Part shown: positions 53,779 to 61,951 of the stretch, piece by piece
Position numbering within the stretch: the stretch's first letter is position 1
Layout of the letters: each line of letters begins with the position of its first letter
Assembly: GCA_963781215.1 (NCBI GenBank)
Contig: CAWAFE010000038.1
Coordinates: 1-64,000, forward strand
Reading direction: 5' to 3'
Origin: AP-15 sp963781215
GTDB lineage: Bacteria; Pseudomonadota; Alphaproteobacteria; ATCC43930; CGMCC-115725
Length of the DNA stretch: 64,000 nt
Notes under the pieces: model-generated
Database searches by the model: none
Told to the model about the DNA's origin: nothing
Seen by the model: the letters and a program-made list of their open reading frames with translations, nothing else
Made by a program: the position numbers and the translations under genes

Positions 53779-54993
53779 CTACAGCTTCTCGCCGCGGGCG
53801 AGGCGAGGGAGGTCGCCGGTGAGGCCCATCGCATCCCGCATCAGGCAGCGTTTCAGCGGCGGCATGCGGTGGACGGCGGCGAGGCCGAGGCGGCGGGCGA
53901 GCTGCAGCGGGGCGTCCGCGTGCGAGAACAGGCGGTTGAGGCCGTCGGTCACCGCCGCGAGGCCGAGCGCGTCGAACCGGCGCCAGCGCTGGTAACGGTC
54001 GAGCACCGCATCCTCGCCGATGTCGAGGCCGAGCCGGCGACTGTTGATGATCAGCTCGGCCAGGACCGCGACGTCGCGGATCGCGAGGTTGAGGCCCTGG
54101 CCAGCGATCGGATGGATCAGGTGCGCCGCCTCGCCGACCAGGGCCAGGCGGCGCCCCCGGTATCGCTCCGCGAGCAGCAGCCCGAGCGGGTAGGACCAGC
54201 GCGGCCCGACCGGCTCGATCGCGCCCAGGAAATCGCCGAAGCGGGCGCCGAGCTCGGCCGCGAAGGCGGTGTCGGAGAGCGCCATCAGACGCGGGGCGAG
54301 CGCCTTGTGCTCGGTCCACACAATCGACGATCTGTTGCCGGTCATCGGCAAGATCGCAAACGGCCCCGCCGGCAGAAAATGCTCGACCGCAATCCCGGCA
54401 TGCGGGCGCTGGTGCTGCACGGTCGTGACGATGCCGGTCTGGCGGTAGCGCCACTCGACGGTACGGATGCCGGCGGCGCGGCGCAGCGGCGACCCCGCGC
54501 CGTCGGCCGCGGCGACGAGGCGCGATTGAACTCGCCGCCCATCGGAGAGTACGGCGACCGCGGCGAGCGGCGACGCCTCGACCATGTCGACGGCGAGCGG
54601 TGCCAGGAATTCGAGATCGGAAAGCGCCTGGGCCTGATCGATCAGAACGCGGCGCAGCACGCGGTTCTCGACGATGTAGCCGAGCGGCGCGCCGGTCGCC
54701 AGCGCCCGGTGGTCGTAATGCAGGAACAGCGGCGAATTGTCGTCGGCGACCCGGATTTCGAGTATCGGCTCGGCCTCGTCGGCCATCTGCGGCCACAATC
54801 CGAGCCCGCTCAGCACCTGGCGTGAGCCGTAGGCGATCGCCGAGACGCGCCCATCGAAGGCTTCGTTGAGCATTGCCGCAGGCGGCTGGCGGTCGATGAT
54901 GGCGGTGTCGAGTCCGGCCCCGGCGCAGGCAACCCCGAGCAGCAGCCCGGTCAAGCCCCCGCCGACGACAATCAGCTCGAAATCGTCGGTCAT
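53779..54993 (-). CDS. UbiH/UbiF/COQ6-family FAD-dependent monooxygenase
   Basis: This 404-aa flavin hydroxylase probably acts in ubiquinone ring hydroxylation. FAD-binding GxGxxG is in ELIVVGGGLTGLLLGVACAG, the DG motif in RLVAAADGAGSPLRRAAGI, and the GD/second FAD motif in LVGEAAHLIHPIAGQGLNLA. Start at ATG 54993 fits the family; the frame is open upstream to 55131. It diverges from ftsK with about 150 bp between them. Whether it hydroxylates C5, C6 or another position cannot be read from sequence. Confidence 0.9.
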   Translation of the reverse strand: MTDDFELIVVGGGLTGLLLGVACAGAGLDTAIIDRQPPAAMLNEAFDGRVSAIAYGSRQVLSGLGLWPQMADEAEPILEIRVADDNSPLFLHYDHRALATGAPLGYIVENRVLRRVLIDQAQALSDLEFLAPLAVDMVEASPLAAVAVLSDGRRVQSRLVAAADGAGSPLRRAAGIRTVEWRYRQTGIVTTVQHQRPHAGIAVEHFLPAGPFAILPMTGNRSSIVWTEHKALAPRLMALSDTAFAAELGARFGDFLGAIEPVGPRWSYPLGLLLAERYRGRRLALVGEAAHLIHPIAGQGLNLAIRDVAVLAELIINSRRLGLDIGEDAVLDRYQRWRRFDALGLAAVTDGLNRLFSHADAPLQLARRLGLAAVHRMPPLKRCLMRDAMGLTGDLPRLARGEKL

Positions 54994-55143
54994 GAAGAAG
55001 AAATGCCGCGGCACGCCCGGGCTGTCCAGCCACCGAATCGGCCGGCTTTCGCAGCGGGTGGGAATCGCGTAATATTGTTGTCGATGCGGGCCCGCCGTGG
55101 CGGGCGCGTGTCGGGGGAATTCGGCCGGCAACCGGGGGGAAGC

Positions 55144-57549
55144 ATGGCCAGATCGATGAGCTTGGCGGCGAGCCGAGGGGCGCGCCGCCGTCTACGCGGC
55201 TGGGCGGAGACCCTGGCAGCGGCCAGGCGCCGCCTGGTCGAGACGTTGGGTTTCGCCCTGCTGCTGACGGCGCTGCTGCTGATCGCGGCATTGCTGTCCT
55301 ACGACCCGAAGGACCCGTCGCTCGACACCGCGATCGACGGCGTGCCGCGCAATATCCTCGGCCACGACGGCGCGGTCCTCGCCGATATCTTGCGGCAGAG
55401 CCTCGGCCTCGCCGCGTTTCTGCTGCCGGTCGTGCTGCTCGGCTGGTCGTTGCGCCTGCTGCTGGGCCGGCCGCTGCGCTCGATCTGGCTCAGATTGGCG
55501 TTGCTGCCGGCGGCATTGGTGCTGGCGGCGCTTGCGCTCTCGGTTCTCGACCTCGGCTCAGCCTCGACCTTGGCGAGCTCCGGCGGTGCCATTGGCTGGG
55601 GATTGCAGCGGTTGCTGTCGCGTGCTGGCGCGGGTGCGGCGGCGGTGCCGGTCTCGATGGCGGCAGCGGCCGGGGTCGGGCTTTTGCTGTTGACGATCGT
55701 CGGGCTTTCCTGGCGCGACTGGCGCGATCTCGGCGGCGGCGCCGGGCGCGGCGCCGGCCGCCTCGCGATCGTCTCGGGCCGCGGCACGATCGCGGCAGCG
55801 AGCCTCGGGCATCGGCTCTTTCGTTACTGGCGCGGCGCACCCTTGGCGCCCGACCCGCCCGAAACCGGCCGGCCGGCCATTGTCACCCCGCTGCCGGGGC
55901 GACGCGAGCCCCGGCTCGACCATGCAGCACCTGGCGGCGAGCGCGAGCGCGGCGGGCTCGTCCGCTTCATCTCGCCGCGGCTCAAGCCCGCCGCAACGGG
56001 TAAGCGCGCTGAGGAGGAGCGCCAACCCAAGCTCGACCTGGTGCCGGACGAGGAGCCGGTGCTGCCCTCGCTCGAGCTGCTGACCAAGCCTCCGGCGGCA
56101 AAGGCTGCGGCGGTCAGCGAGGAGGCGCTCGAAAAGAATGCCCGGATGCTCGAGACCGTGCTCGAGGATTACGGCATTCGCGGCCGGATCGTGCAGATCC
56201 GGCCGGGCCCGGTGGTAACGCTCTACGAGCTCGAGCCGGCGCCAGGGATCAAGGCATCGCGCATCATCGGCCTCGCCGATGACATCGCCCGCTCGATGAG
56301 CGCGATCTCGGTCCGCGTCGCCGTCGTGCCGGGGCGCACCGTGATCGGCATCGAGCTGCCGAACCGCCACGCCGAGACGGTGTATCTGCGCGAGCTGCTC
56401 AATTCGCCGATCTACGAGAAGCACATCGGCCGGCTGGCGCTGATCCTGGGCAAGGACATCTCGGGCGAGCCGGTGCTGGCCGACCTCGCCAAGATGCCGC
56501 ATCTGTTGATCGCCGGCACCACCGGGTCGGGAAAATCGGTCGGCATCAACACGATGATCCTCTCGGTGCTCTACCGGATGCCGCCCGACCGCTGCAAATT
56601 CATCATGGTCGACCCGAAGATGCTGGAATTGTCGGTCTATGACGGCATCCCGCATCTCCTCGCCCCGGTGGTGACCGACCCGAAGAAGGCCGTCCTCGCG
56701 CTCAAATGGACCGTGCGCGAGATGGAGAACCGCTACCGCAAAATGTCGAAGCTCGGAGTGCGCAACATCGAGGGGTTCAACGCCCGCCTCGCCGACGCCC
56801 AGGCCAAGGGCGAGAGCCTGATTCGCAAGGTGCAGACGGGCTTCGACCCGGAAACCGGCCAGCCGGTGTTCGAGCCGCAGCCTTTTGACACCACCGAGCT
56901 GCCGCTGATCGTCGTCGTGGTCGACGAGATGGCCGATCTGATGCTGGTCGCCGGCAAGGAGATCGAGGCAGCGATCCAGCGCCTCGCACAGATGGCCCGC
57001 GCCGCGGGCATTCACATCATCATGGCGACCCAGCGCCCGTCGGTCGATGTGATCACCGGCACGATCAAGGCCAATTTCCCGACCCGGATCAGCTTCCAGG
57101 TGACCTCGAAAATCGACAGCCGGACGATCCTCGGCGAAGGCGGCGCCGAGCAGCTCCTGGGCCGCGGCGACATGCTCTACATGGCGGGCGGCGGGCGGAT
57201 CACCCGCGTCCACGGCCCCTTCGTCTCCGACGAGGAGGTCGAACGCGTGGTCTCGTTCCTGAAGGCTCGCGGCGAGCCAGACTACATTGACGGGATCACC
57301 GAGGACGACGACGCGCCGCTCGACCCGCTGGGCGGCGGCGACGAGGGCGAATCGGGCGACGCGCTCTATCGCCAAGCGGTCGCCGTCGTGTGCCGCGAGC
57401 GCAAGGCGTCGACCAGTTTTGTCCAGCGCCATCTGCAGATTGGCTACAACCGCGCCGCGCGGATCATCGAGCGGATGGAGGCCGAGGGTGTGGTCAGCCC
57501 GGCCAACCATGTCGGCAAACGCGAGGTCCTGGCGGGCGGCGGCGATTGA
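55144..57549 (+). CDS. ftsK: DNA translocase FtsK
   Basis: This 801-aa translocase drives chromosome dimer resolution and segregation at the septum. Four membrane helices occupy about residues 30-190 (TLGFALLLTALLLIAALLSY; LGLAAFLLPVVLLGWSL; LALLPAALVLAALALSVL; VGLLLLTIVGLSW). A short linker follows, then the alpha/beta RecA motor with Walker A LIAGTTGSGKSVGIN and Walker B LIVVVVDEMADLM. The C-terminal gamma winged helix has SFVQRHLQIGYNRAARIIER for KOPS reading. ATG 55144 follows GGGGGAAGC; an upstream GTG/ATG at 55084-55090 is less likely. It heads the ftsK-lolA-xthA group. Confidence 0.96.
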   Translation: MARSMSLAASRGARRRLRGWAETLAAARRRLVETLGFALLLTALLLIAALLSYDPKDPSLDTAIDGVPRNILGHDGAVLADILRQSLGLAAFLLPVVLLGWSLRLLLGRPLRSIWLRLALLPAALVLAALALSVLDLGSASTLASSGGAIGWGLQRLLSRAGAGAAAVPVSMAAAAGVGLLLLTIVGLSWRDWRDLGGGAGRGAGRLAIVSGRGTIAAASLGHRLFRYWRGAPLAPDPPETGRPAIVTPLPGRREPRLDHAAPGGERERGGLVRFISPRLKPAATGKRAEEERQPKLDLVPDEEPVLPSLELLTKPPAAKAAAVSEEALEKNARMLETVLEDYGIRGRIVQIRPGPVVTLYELEPAPGIKASRIIGLADDIARSMSAISVRVAVVPGRTVIGIELPNRHAETVYLRELLNSPIYEKHIGRLALILGKDISGEPVLADLAKMPHLLIAGTTGSGKSVGINTMILSVLYRMPPDRCKFIMVDPKMLELSVYDGIPHLLAPVVTDPKKAVLALKWTVREMENRYRKMSKLGVRNIEGFNARLADAQAKGESLIRKVQTGFDPETGQPVFEPQPFDTTELPLIVVVVDEMADLMLVAGKEIEAAIQRLAQMARAAGIHIIMATQRPSVDVITGTIKANFPTRISFQVTSKIDSRTILGEGGAEQLLGRGDMLYMAGGGRITRVHGPFVSDEEVERVVSFLKARGEPDYIDGITEDDDAPLDPLGGGDEGESGDALYRQAVAVVCRERKASTSFVQRHLQIGYNRAARIIERMEAEGVVSPANHVGKREVLAGGGD

Positions 57550-57625
57550 GCGCAATTGACGGCGGTGGCCGTGCACCTCATCTCGACGGAAACCGCCGCA
57601 TTGGCGGGAACCGGACAAGATCGGC

Positions 57626-58297
57626 ATGGTCGGCATCGTAGACAAAAGGAACCGGGCACCGCTTTGCCGCCGGTGGCTGCTGGGCGCGGGATTGGCGATC
57701 GCATCGGCAGCGATTTTGCCGGGCCGGTCGTATCCCGCCACGCCGCCGCAACCGGTCGCGCTGACGCCGCAGGACAACGCCGATCTGCAGCGCATCGCCG
57801 CCTATCTGAACGGCATCCGCACGATGTACGCGCGGTTTCGCCAGGTTTCGGCCGGCGGCGGCGGTGCGGCGGGCCAGGTATGGATGGAGCGGCCGGGGCG
57901 GATGCGCTTCGAATACGATCTGCCCTCGCCGACCCTGCTGATCGCCGACCGGTTCTATGTCTATTACATCGACAAGGAGCTGGCGCAGGTGACCCAGGTC
58001 GGGCTGAAATCGACGCCGGCCTGGTTCCTGTTGCGCGATCCCGTCACCTTCAGCGACCTCGCCGTGACTCGGTTCGAGCGCGGCAACAATCTACTGCGGG
58101 TCACCGTCGTCGAGAGCGCCGAGCCCGACAAAGGCTCGCTGACCATGACGTTCACAAATTCGCCGCTGGCGCTGCGCCAGTGGACGATCGTCGATCAGCA
58201 GCGCAAGGCGACGACCGTATCGCTCTCCAATGAGCAATTCGGTATGGCGCTCGACCCCAAGCTGTTTGTATATCAGAACCCATACGCCCGCCAGTAG
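57626..58297 (+). CDS. lolA: outer-membrane lipoprotein carrier LolA
   Basis: This 223-aa periplasmic chaperone ferries lipoproteins from LolCDE to the outer membrane. The signal peptide (CRRWLLGAGLAIASAAILPG, with Arg-Arg) ends around residue 35. The body follows family order: ADLQRIAAYLNGIRTMYARF, GQVWMERPGRMRFEYDLPSP and LLIADRFYVYYIDKELAQVT, ending with LDPKLFVYQNPYAR. The partner order ftsK then lolA is conserved in Alphaproteobacteria. The gap to ftsK is 76 bp. Confidence 0.92.
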   Translation: MVGIVDKRNRAPLCRRWLLGAGLAIASAAILPGRSYPATPPQPVALTPQDNADLQRIAAYLNGIRTMYARFRQVSAGGGGAAGQVWMERPGRMRFEYDLPSPTLLIADRFYVYYIDKELAQVTQVGLKSTPAWFLLRDPVTFSDLAVTRFERGNNLLRVTVVESAEPDKGSLTMTFTNSPLALRQWTIVDQQRKATTVSLSNEQFGMALDPKLFVYQNPYARQ

Positions 58298-58315
58298 AGG
58301 CCGCGAGCCAACTCC

Positions 58316-59089
58316 ATGCCCATCCGTCATTTGCCACTCATCGGCATTCCCACCTGTCTGCGCACAGTCAACGAACGGGTCGTCCACGGGGTCGCCGACC
58401 GCTACCCGAGCGCGGTGATCGACGCGACAGGGTGCCTGCCGGTATTGATCCCGGCCGTCGGCTCGAAAATCGACATTTGCGGCGTGCTCGACCGCCTCGA
58501 CGGGCTCTTGCTGACCGGCAGCCCGTCGAACGTCCATCCGAGCCATTACGGCGCCGAGCTCAGCCATCCGGAAATTCTGCACGACCCCGAGCGGGACGCG
58601 ACGACCCTGCCGCTGATCCGCGATGCGGTCGCGCGCGACCTGCCGATCCTGGCGATCTGCCGCGGCATTCAGGAGCTGAACGTGGCGCTCGGCGGCACCT
58701 TGCATCAGCGGGTTCACGAGCTGCCGGGCCGGCTCAACCACCGCTCCCCAAAGGACTCGCCGGACGGCCCCTATGGCCCCGCCCACAGCGTGGCGCTGAC
58801 CGCGGGCGGGCTGTTGGCCCTGCTCGCCGGCGCGGTCGAGGCGATGGTCAATTCGCTGCATTCGCAGGGGATCGACCGCCTGGCGCCGCAGCTGCGCATC
58901 GAGGCCGTGGCGCCCGATGGACAAGTCGAGGCGGTCAGCCTCCCCGAGGCGCGCTTTGTTGTCGGCGTACAATGGCACCCCGAGTACAAGGTGATGGAGA
59001 ACCCGTTTTCGAGCGCGCTTTTTTCGGCCTTTGCCCGGGCCTGCCAGGGAGCCGATACGCGAACTCCTTCAGCGGTTCGCGCGGCCTAA
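58316..59089 (+). CDS. gamma-glutamyl-gamma-aminobutyrate hydrolase family protein (C26, PuuD-like)
   Basis: This 257-aa class I glutamine-amidotransferase-like hydrolase has LDGLLLTGSPSNVHPSHYG, the nucleophile Cys in PILAICRGIQELNVALGG, and the His/Glu of the triad in VVGVQWHPEYKV. PuuD members release GABA from gamma-glutamyl-GABA in putrescine degradation. No other puu gene is close. It is inserted between lolA (18-bp gap) and xthA, normally adjacent in this class. Confidence 0.88.
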   Translation: MPIRHLPLIGIPTCLRTVNERVVHGVADRYPSAVIDATGCLPVLIPAVGSKIDICGVLDRLDGLLLTGSPSNVHPSHYGAELSHPEILHDPERDATTLPLIRDAVARDLPILAICRGIQELNVALGGTLHQRVHELPGRLNHRSPKDSPDGPYGPAHSVALTAGGLLALLAGAVEAMVNSLHSQGIDRLAPQLRIEAVAPDGQVEAVSLPEARFVVGVQWHPEYKVMENPFSSALFSAFARACQGADTRTPSAVRAA

Positions 59090-59276
59090 GGGAAAGAGGC
59101 TTGGTCCGGCTCGCAGCATGCGCTTTTTTCGCGCCCGGCATGCACAATTCGCTCTTTTATTTTCTTGGCGCGCCCCCCACTTCTATGCTTCGGAAGCGGA
59201 GAGAGCCTCAAACTCTCTCAAAAACGGTCCCGTTTCCCCTGCGGGTCCGATTTCCCCCAAACGCTTCTGACATGCA

Positions 59277-59307
59277 GGCGCCCGGTCTTCCCCCCCGACC
59301 GGGCGCC
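59277..59307. terminator. strong GC hairpin downstream of puuD-like gene
   Basis: An 11-bp perfect inverted repeat, GGCGCCCGGTC and GACCGGGCGCC, encloses a loop TTCCCCCCC. It sits in the 295-bp gap before xthA, which holds no recognised gene. No T tract follows on either strand, so termination is only a possibility; an RNA structural role or chance in GC-rich DNA remain open. Confidence 0.45.
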
Positions 59308-59384
59308 AATGCTGTCCGGGCCACGCCAAAGGCGCCCACTCCAGGCGTGACCGCGGCAAATGTGCCGGGGCCGACCGCCTGACG

Positions 59385-60176
59385 ATGCGGCTCGTCACCT
59401 GGAACATTAACTCGGTTCGGCTCCGGGCCGACAATGTCTGCCGCCTGATCGCGGAATGGGCGCCGGACGTGATCTGCCTGCAGGAAACCAAGACGCCGGA
59501 CGAGCTGTTTCCACACGAGCCATTCGAGGCGTTGGGCTACCGCCATCGGCTGGTGCACGGGATGAAGGGCTACAACGGGGTGGCGATCCTGTCGCGCCTT
59601 CCATTCCAGTCGCCTCATACCAGGGCGTGGTGCGCGCGCACCGATTGCCGGCACGCCGTCGCCGTGCTGCCGGGCAGCATCGAACTGCACAACATTTACG
59701 TCCCGGCCGGCGGTGACACCCCAGACCCGAAGGCCAACCCGAAATTCGCCCACAAGCTACAGTTTCTCGACGAGGTCACGGCATGGTTCACCGCCGAGCG
59801 CGCCGATAACCGTCCGATGATCGCGGTCGGCGACCTTAACATCGCGCCATTGGAAACCGATGTGTGGTCGCACAAGCAGCTTCTGAGCGTGGTCAGCCAT
59901 ACGCCCGTCGAGGTCGAGCGGCTCGGACAATTGCGGCAGGCGGGCGGCTTTGTCGACGCCGTGCGCCATTTCGTGCCGCCCGAGGAGCGCCTCTATTCCT
60001 GGTGGAGCTATCGCGCCCGCGACTGGTCGGCCTCCGACCGCGGCCGCCGCCTCGACCACATCTGGGTGACGCCACCGCTGGTCGGCGTGCTCGCCGAGGC
60101 CCGCGTCCACCGCGACAGCCGCGGCTGGGACAAAGCCTCCGATCATGTCCCGGTGATGGTCGAGATCGGGAGCTGA
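59385..60176 (+). CDS. xthA: exodeoxyribonuclease III
   Basis: This 263-aa AP endonuclease/3'-5' exonuclease of base-excision repair starts MRLVTWNINSVRLRADNVCR. Metal-binding Glu is in ICLQETKTPDELFP, the active-site region continues with HGMKGYNGVAILS and VGDLNIAPLETDVW, and the terminal Asp-His pair is in DKASDHVPVMVEI. RGRRLDHIWVTP is also diagnostic. All catalytic positions and the length are typical. Confidence 0.95.
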   Translation: MRLVTWNINSVRLRADNVCRLIAEWAPDVICLQETKTPDELFPHEPFEALGYRHRLVHGMKGYNGVAILSRLPFQSPHTRAWCARTDCRHAVAVLPGSIELHNIYVPAGGDTPDPKANPKFAHKLQFLDEVTAWFTAERADNRPMIAVGDLNIAPLETDVWSHKQLLSVVSHTPVEVERLGQLRQAGGFVDAVRHFVPPEERLYSWWSYRARDWSASDRGRRLDHIWVTPPLVGVLAEARVHRDSRGWDKASDHVPVMVEIGS

Positions 60177-60270
60177 TGCGGCGATGCCGGCGTTGTCGCT
60201 TAAGGTCGATTAAGGCAAAGAAAAGAGCGACCGGGGGCACATTGGGTAGATTACGAATCGGCGTGTTCTG

Positions 60271-60918
60271 ATGGTGGTGACGTGTTGCGCGCTGCCCATT
60301 TCAGCCTGTTTCAGAAACGCCAGCGGTCTAAAGTTTGATGAAATACCTCAGAAACAATTGGAACAAGGAGAAGCAAGAGTATACTACTCTTGCAACAAGA
60401 TTCTCTATCTCGCTCAAGCCCCAACAGTCATACGTCCTGAGATACAGGTGGACGGCCAAAGAATTGGCGGCATCAAAAATGGAGGATTTATTGAGACAAA
60501 CGTTCCGTCTGGGCGACACTATTTTTCTATGCAGTCTGGAACCGATCAGACGGTGTGGTACCTAAATGCGCCGTCTGGAGGCAACATCTATTTTAAGATA
60601 TGGGACAAGACCCGCATCGAGGTGCGCGTTCGGCCGGTGGACTTGTGGTCAGCGCCGCGGCCCGGCGGTGTAGAAGGTGCGGTAGGCGAGTTCCCAAGTG
60701 CTAAAAGTCCGAATACGCTCGGTGCAGACGTCAGAGTTAGTAACAGCGAGTGCAGTAGCCGCGCGCGCCATACCGATATTGCGTACCAGTGCAATTTGCA
60801 CACGCATGGATATGTTTTGGCCAAACACGCGAAGCGACCGCTTTACGGTTTGGGCGCGGAGCGGGTGCCAAGAATACCTGCGTGCTCGGCTCTTACCAGG
60901 CGCATTCGCAACTCATGA
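60271..60918 (+). CDS. DUF2846-like putative lipoprotein, atypical composition
   Basis: A 215-codon frame. Residues about 30-100 (EARVYYSCNKILYL; IRPEIQVDGQRIGGIKNGGF; ETNVPSGRHYFSM) match the DUF2846 pattern of a beta-rich domain that follows a lipobox. ISAC at residues 9-12 would be the lipobox, but the hydrophobic leader is too short. A TTG-led frame at 60242 (LGRLRIGVF) would complete a normal signal if one base were missing near 60269. The stretch 60310-60620 is much more AT-rich than its neighbours, indicating transfer. After residue 130 the sequence no longer looks like a domain. Confidence 0.5.
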   Translation: MVVTCCALPISACFRNASGLKFDEIPQKQLEQGEARVYYSCNKILYLAQAPTVIRPEIQVDGQRIGGIKNGGFIETNVPSGRHYFSMQSGTDQTVWYLNAPSGGNIYFKIWDKTRIEVRVRPVDLWSAPRPGGVEGAVGEFPSAKSPNTLGADVRVSNSECSSRARHTDIAYQCNLHTHGYVLAKHAKRPLYGLGAERVPRIPACSALTRRIRNS

Positions 60919-61407
60919 TCTACGCCCGGTAGAGGTGGTAGCGGCCGGGGGCGACGCCGTCGCGGCAGCGGCAGCGGGACGAGCGTCGTCGACGGCGAGC
61001 GCCGGCTCGCTGACGAGGATCGCGCCCGGGCGCAAGAGCGGCAGGATCAGCGGCGCGAGGTTGGCGGCCAGCGCCCGGCTCGCCTCGACATCGCCGGTTG
61101 CGGGGTCGAGATGGGCGAGCGCCACCCGGCCTTCGAGCCGCCCACGCGCGGCCGGCAAGGTTTCGCGCATGTCGCCGAGCAGCAGGAATTCCGGCGGCGG
61201 TACGCAGTCGGGATGCGCCGCGACCCGCCGCTCGCAGACGTAAATCCGCCGGTCCGGGAACAGCTCGCGCAGATGATCGTAGGTGCGGCCGTTGCCGAGG
61301 CCAAGCTCGATGACGTCGCCCGGCAATTCCCGGACCAGCTCGGCGGCCCGGTCGAGGCAGGCGCGCTGCGCCTGTAGCCGGCGGATAAAGCTGTCGAGCC
61401 GGCTCAC
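60913..61407 (-). CDS. class I SAM-dependent methyltransferase (Methyltransf_17-like)
   Basis: This 164-aa protein begins MSRLDSFIRRLQAQRACLDR. It has the SAM motif VIELGLGNGRTYDHLRELFP, then RRIYVCERRVAAHPDCVPPP, LGDMRETLP and HLDPATGDVEASRALAANLA. As read, the C-terminus is a low-complexity AAAAATASPP tail. Shifting frame once near 61000 gives DGVAPGRYHLYRA and a stop at 60920, the ending expected for the family, so a single-base indel is likely here. The substrate is unknown. It is the last gene of the ABC / cNMP-binding / methyltransferase set, 24 bp after its neighbour. Confidence 0.75.
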   Translation of the reverse strand: MSRLDSFIRRLQAQRACLDRAAELVRELPGDVIELGLGNGRTYDHLRELFPDRRIYVCERRVAAHPDCVPPPEFLLLGDMRETLPAARGRLEGRVALAHLDPATGDVEASRALAANLAPLILPLLRPGAILVSEPALAVDDARPAAAAATASPPAATTSTGRRS

Positions 61408-61431
61408 CCCGCCTGCCCTTCGGATGCTGCC

Positions 61432-61914
61432 TCAGGCGGGAGCGCCGGCCCGTTCGCGCAACCGCTCCATCTCGGCATGCGCGGCGCGCAGCTGATTGTT
61501 GGAGGCATCGAGCCGGTCCGCCAATTCCTGCATGATCGAGATCGCCATGTTCGGGAATTCCCGAACCATGCGCATGAACGGCTCCTTCGAGATGCGCAGC
61601 GCGATCAGCCGGTCCTTGGCGCGCACGGTGGCGTTGCGCGGCCGGTCGCACAGGATCGCCATCTCGCCGACGATCTCGTTGGCGCCGAGCGTCGCCAGGA
61701 TCACCGGCCCGACCGGCGTTTCGGCGATGACTTCGGCGTGGCCGTCGATGATCAGATAGGCGGCGTCGCCGGGATCGCCCTGGCGCATGACGATCTTGCC
61801 GGGGTCGAAGCCGACCCGTTCGCTCATGAAGGCGAGGAGCTTCAGCTTTGTCGGCTCGATCTCGGCAAATATGGGGAAGCGCTGTAGCAGCTCGAATTCT
61901 TGCTTGAGGCTCAT
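61432..61914 (-). CDS. cyclic nucleotide-binding domain protein
   Basis: This 160-aa protein consists of one CRP-like cNMP-binding beta-roll. LLQRFPIFAEIEPTKLKLLA and MRQGDPGDAAYLIIDGHAEV start it, and GANEIVGEMAILCDRPRNAT is the phosphate-binding cassette (G-E-x-A-x2-x-R form). A C-terminal helix (LADRLDASNNQLRAAHAEME) probably makes a coiled coil. There is no HTH, so it is not a Crp-type regulator by itself. It follows the ABC transporter gene by 37 bp and may regulate that transporter as a separate subunit. Confidence 0.88.
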   Translation of the reverse strand: MSLKQEFELLQRFPIFAEIEPTKLKLLAFMSERVGFDPGKIVMRQGDPGDAAYLIIDGHAEVIAETPVGPVILATLGANEIVGEMAILCDRPRNATVRAKDRLIALRISKEPFMRMVREFPNMAISIMQELADRLDASNNQLRAAHAEMERLRERAGAPA

Positions 61915-61951
61915 CTCCTCCCTCCGTTTTCCTGCTGCATTGTGGTTGTCC

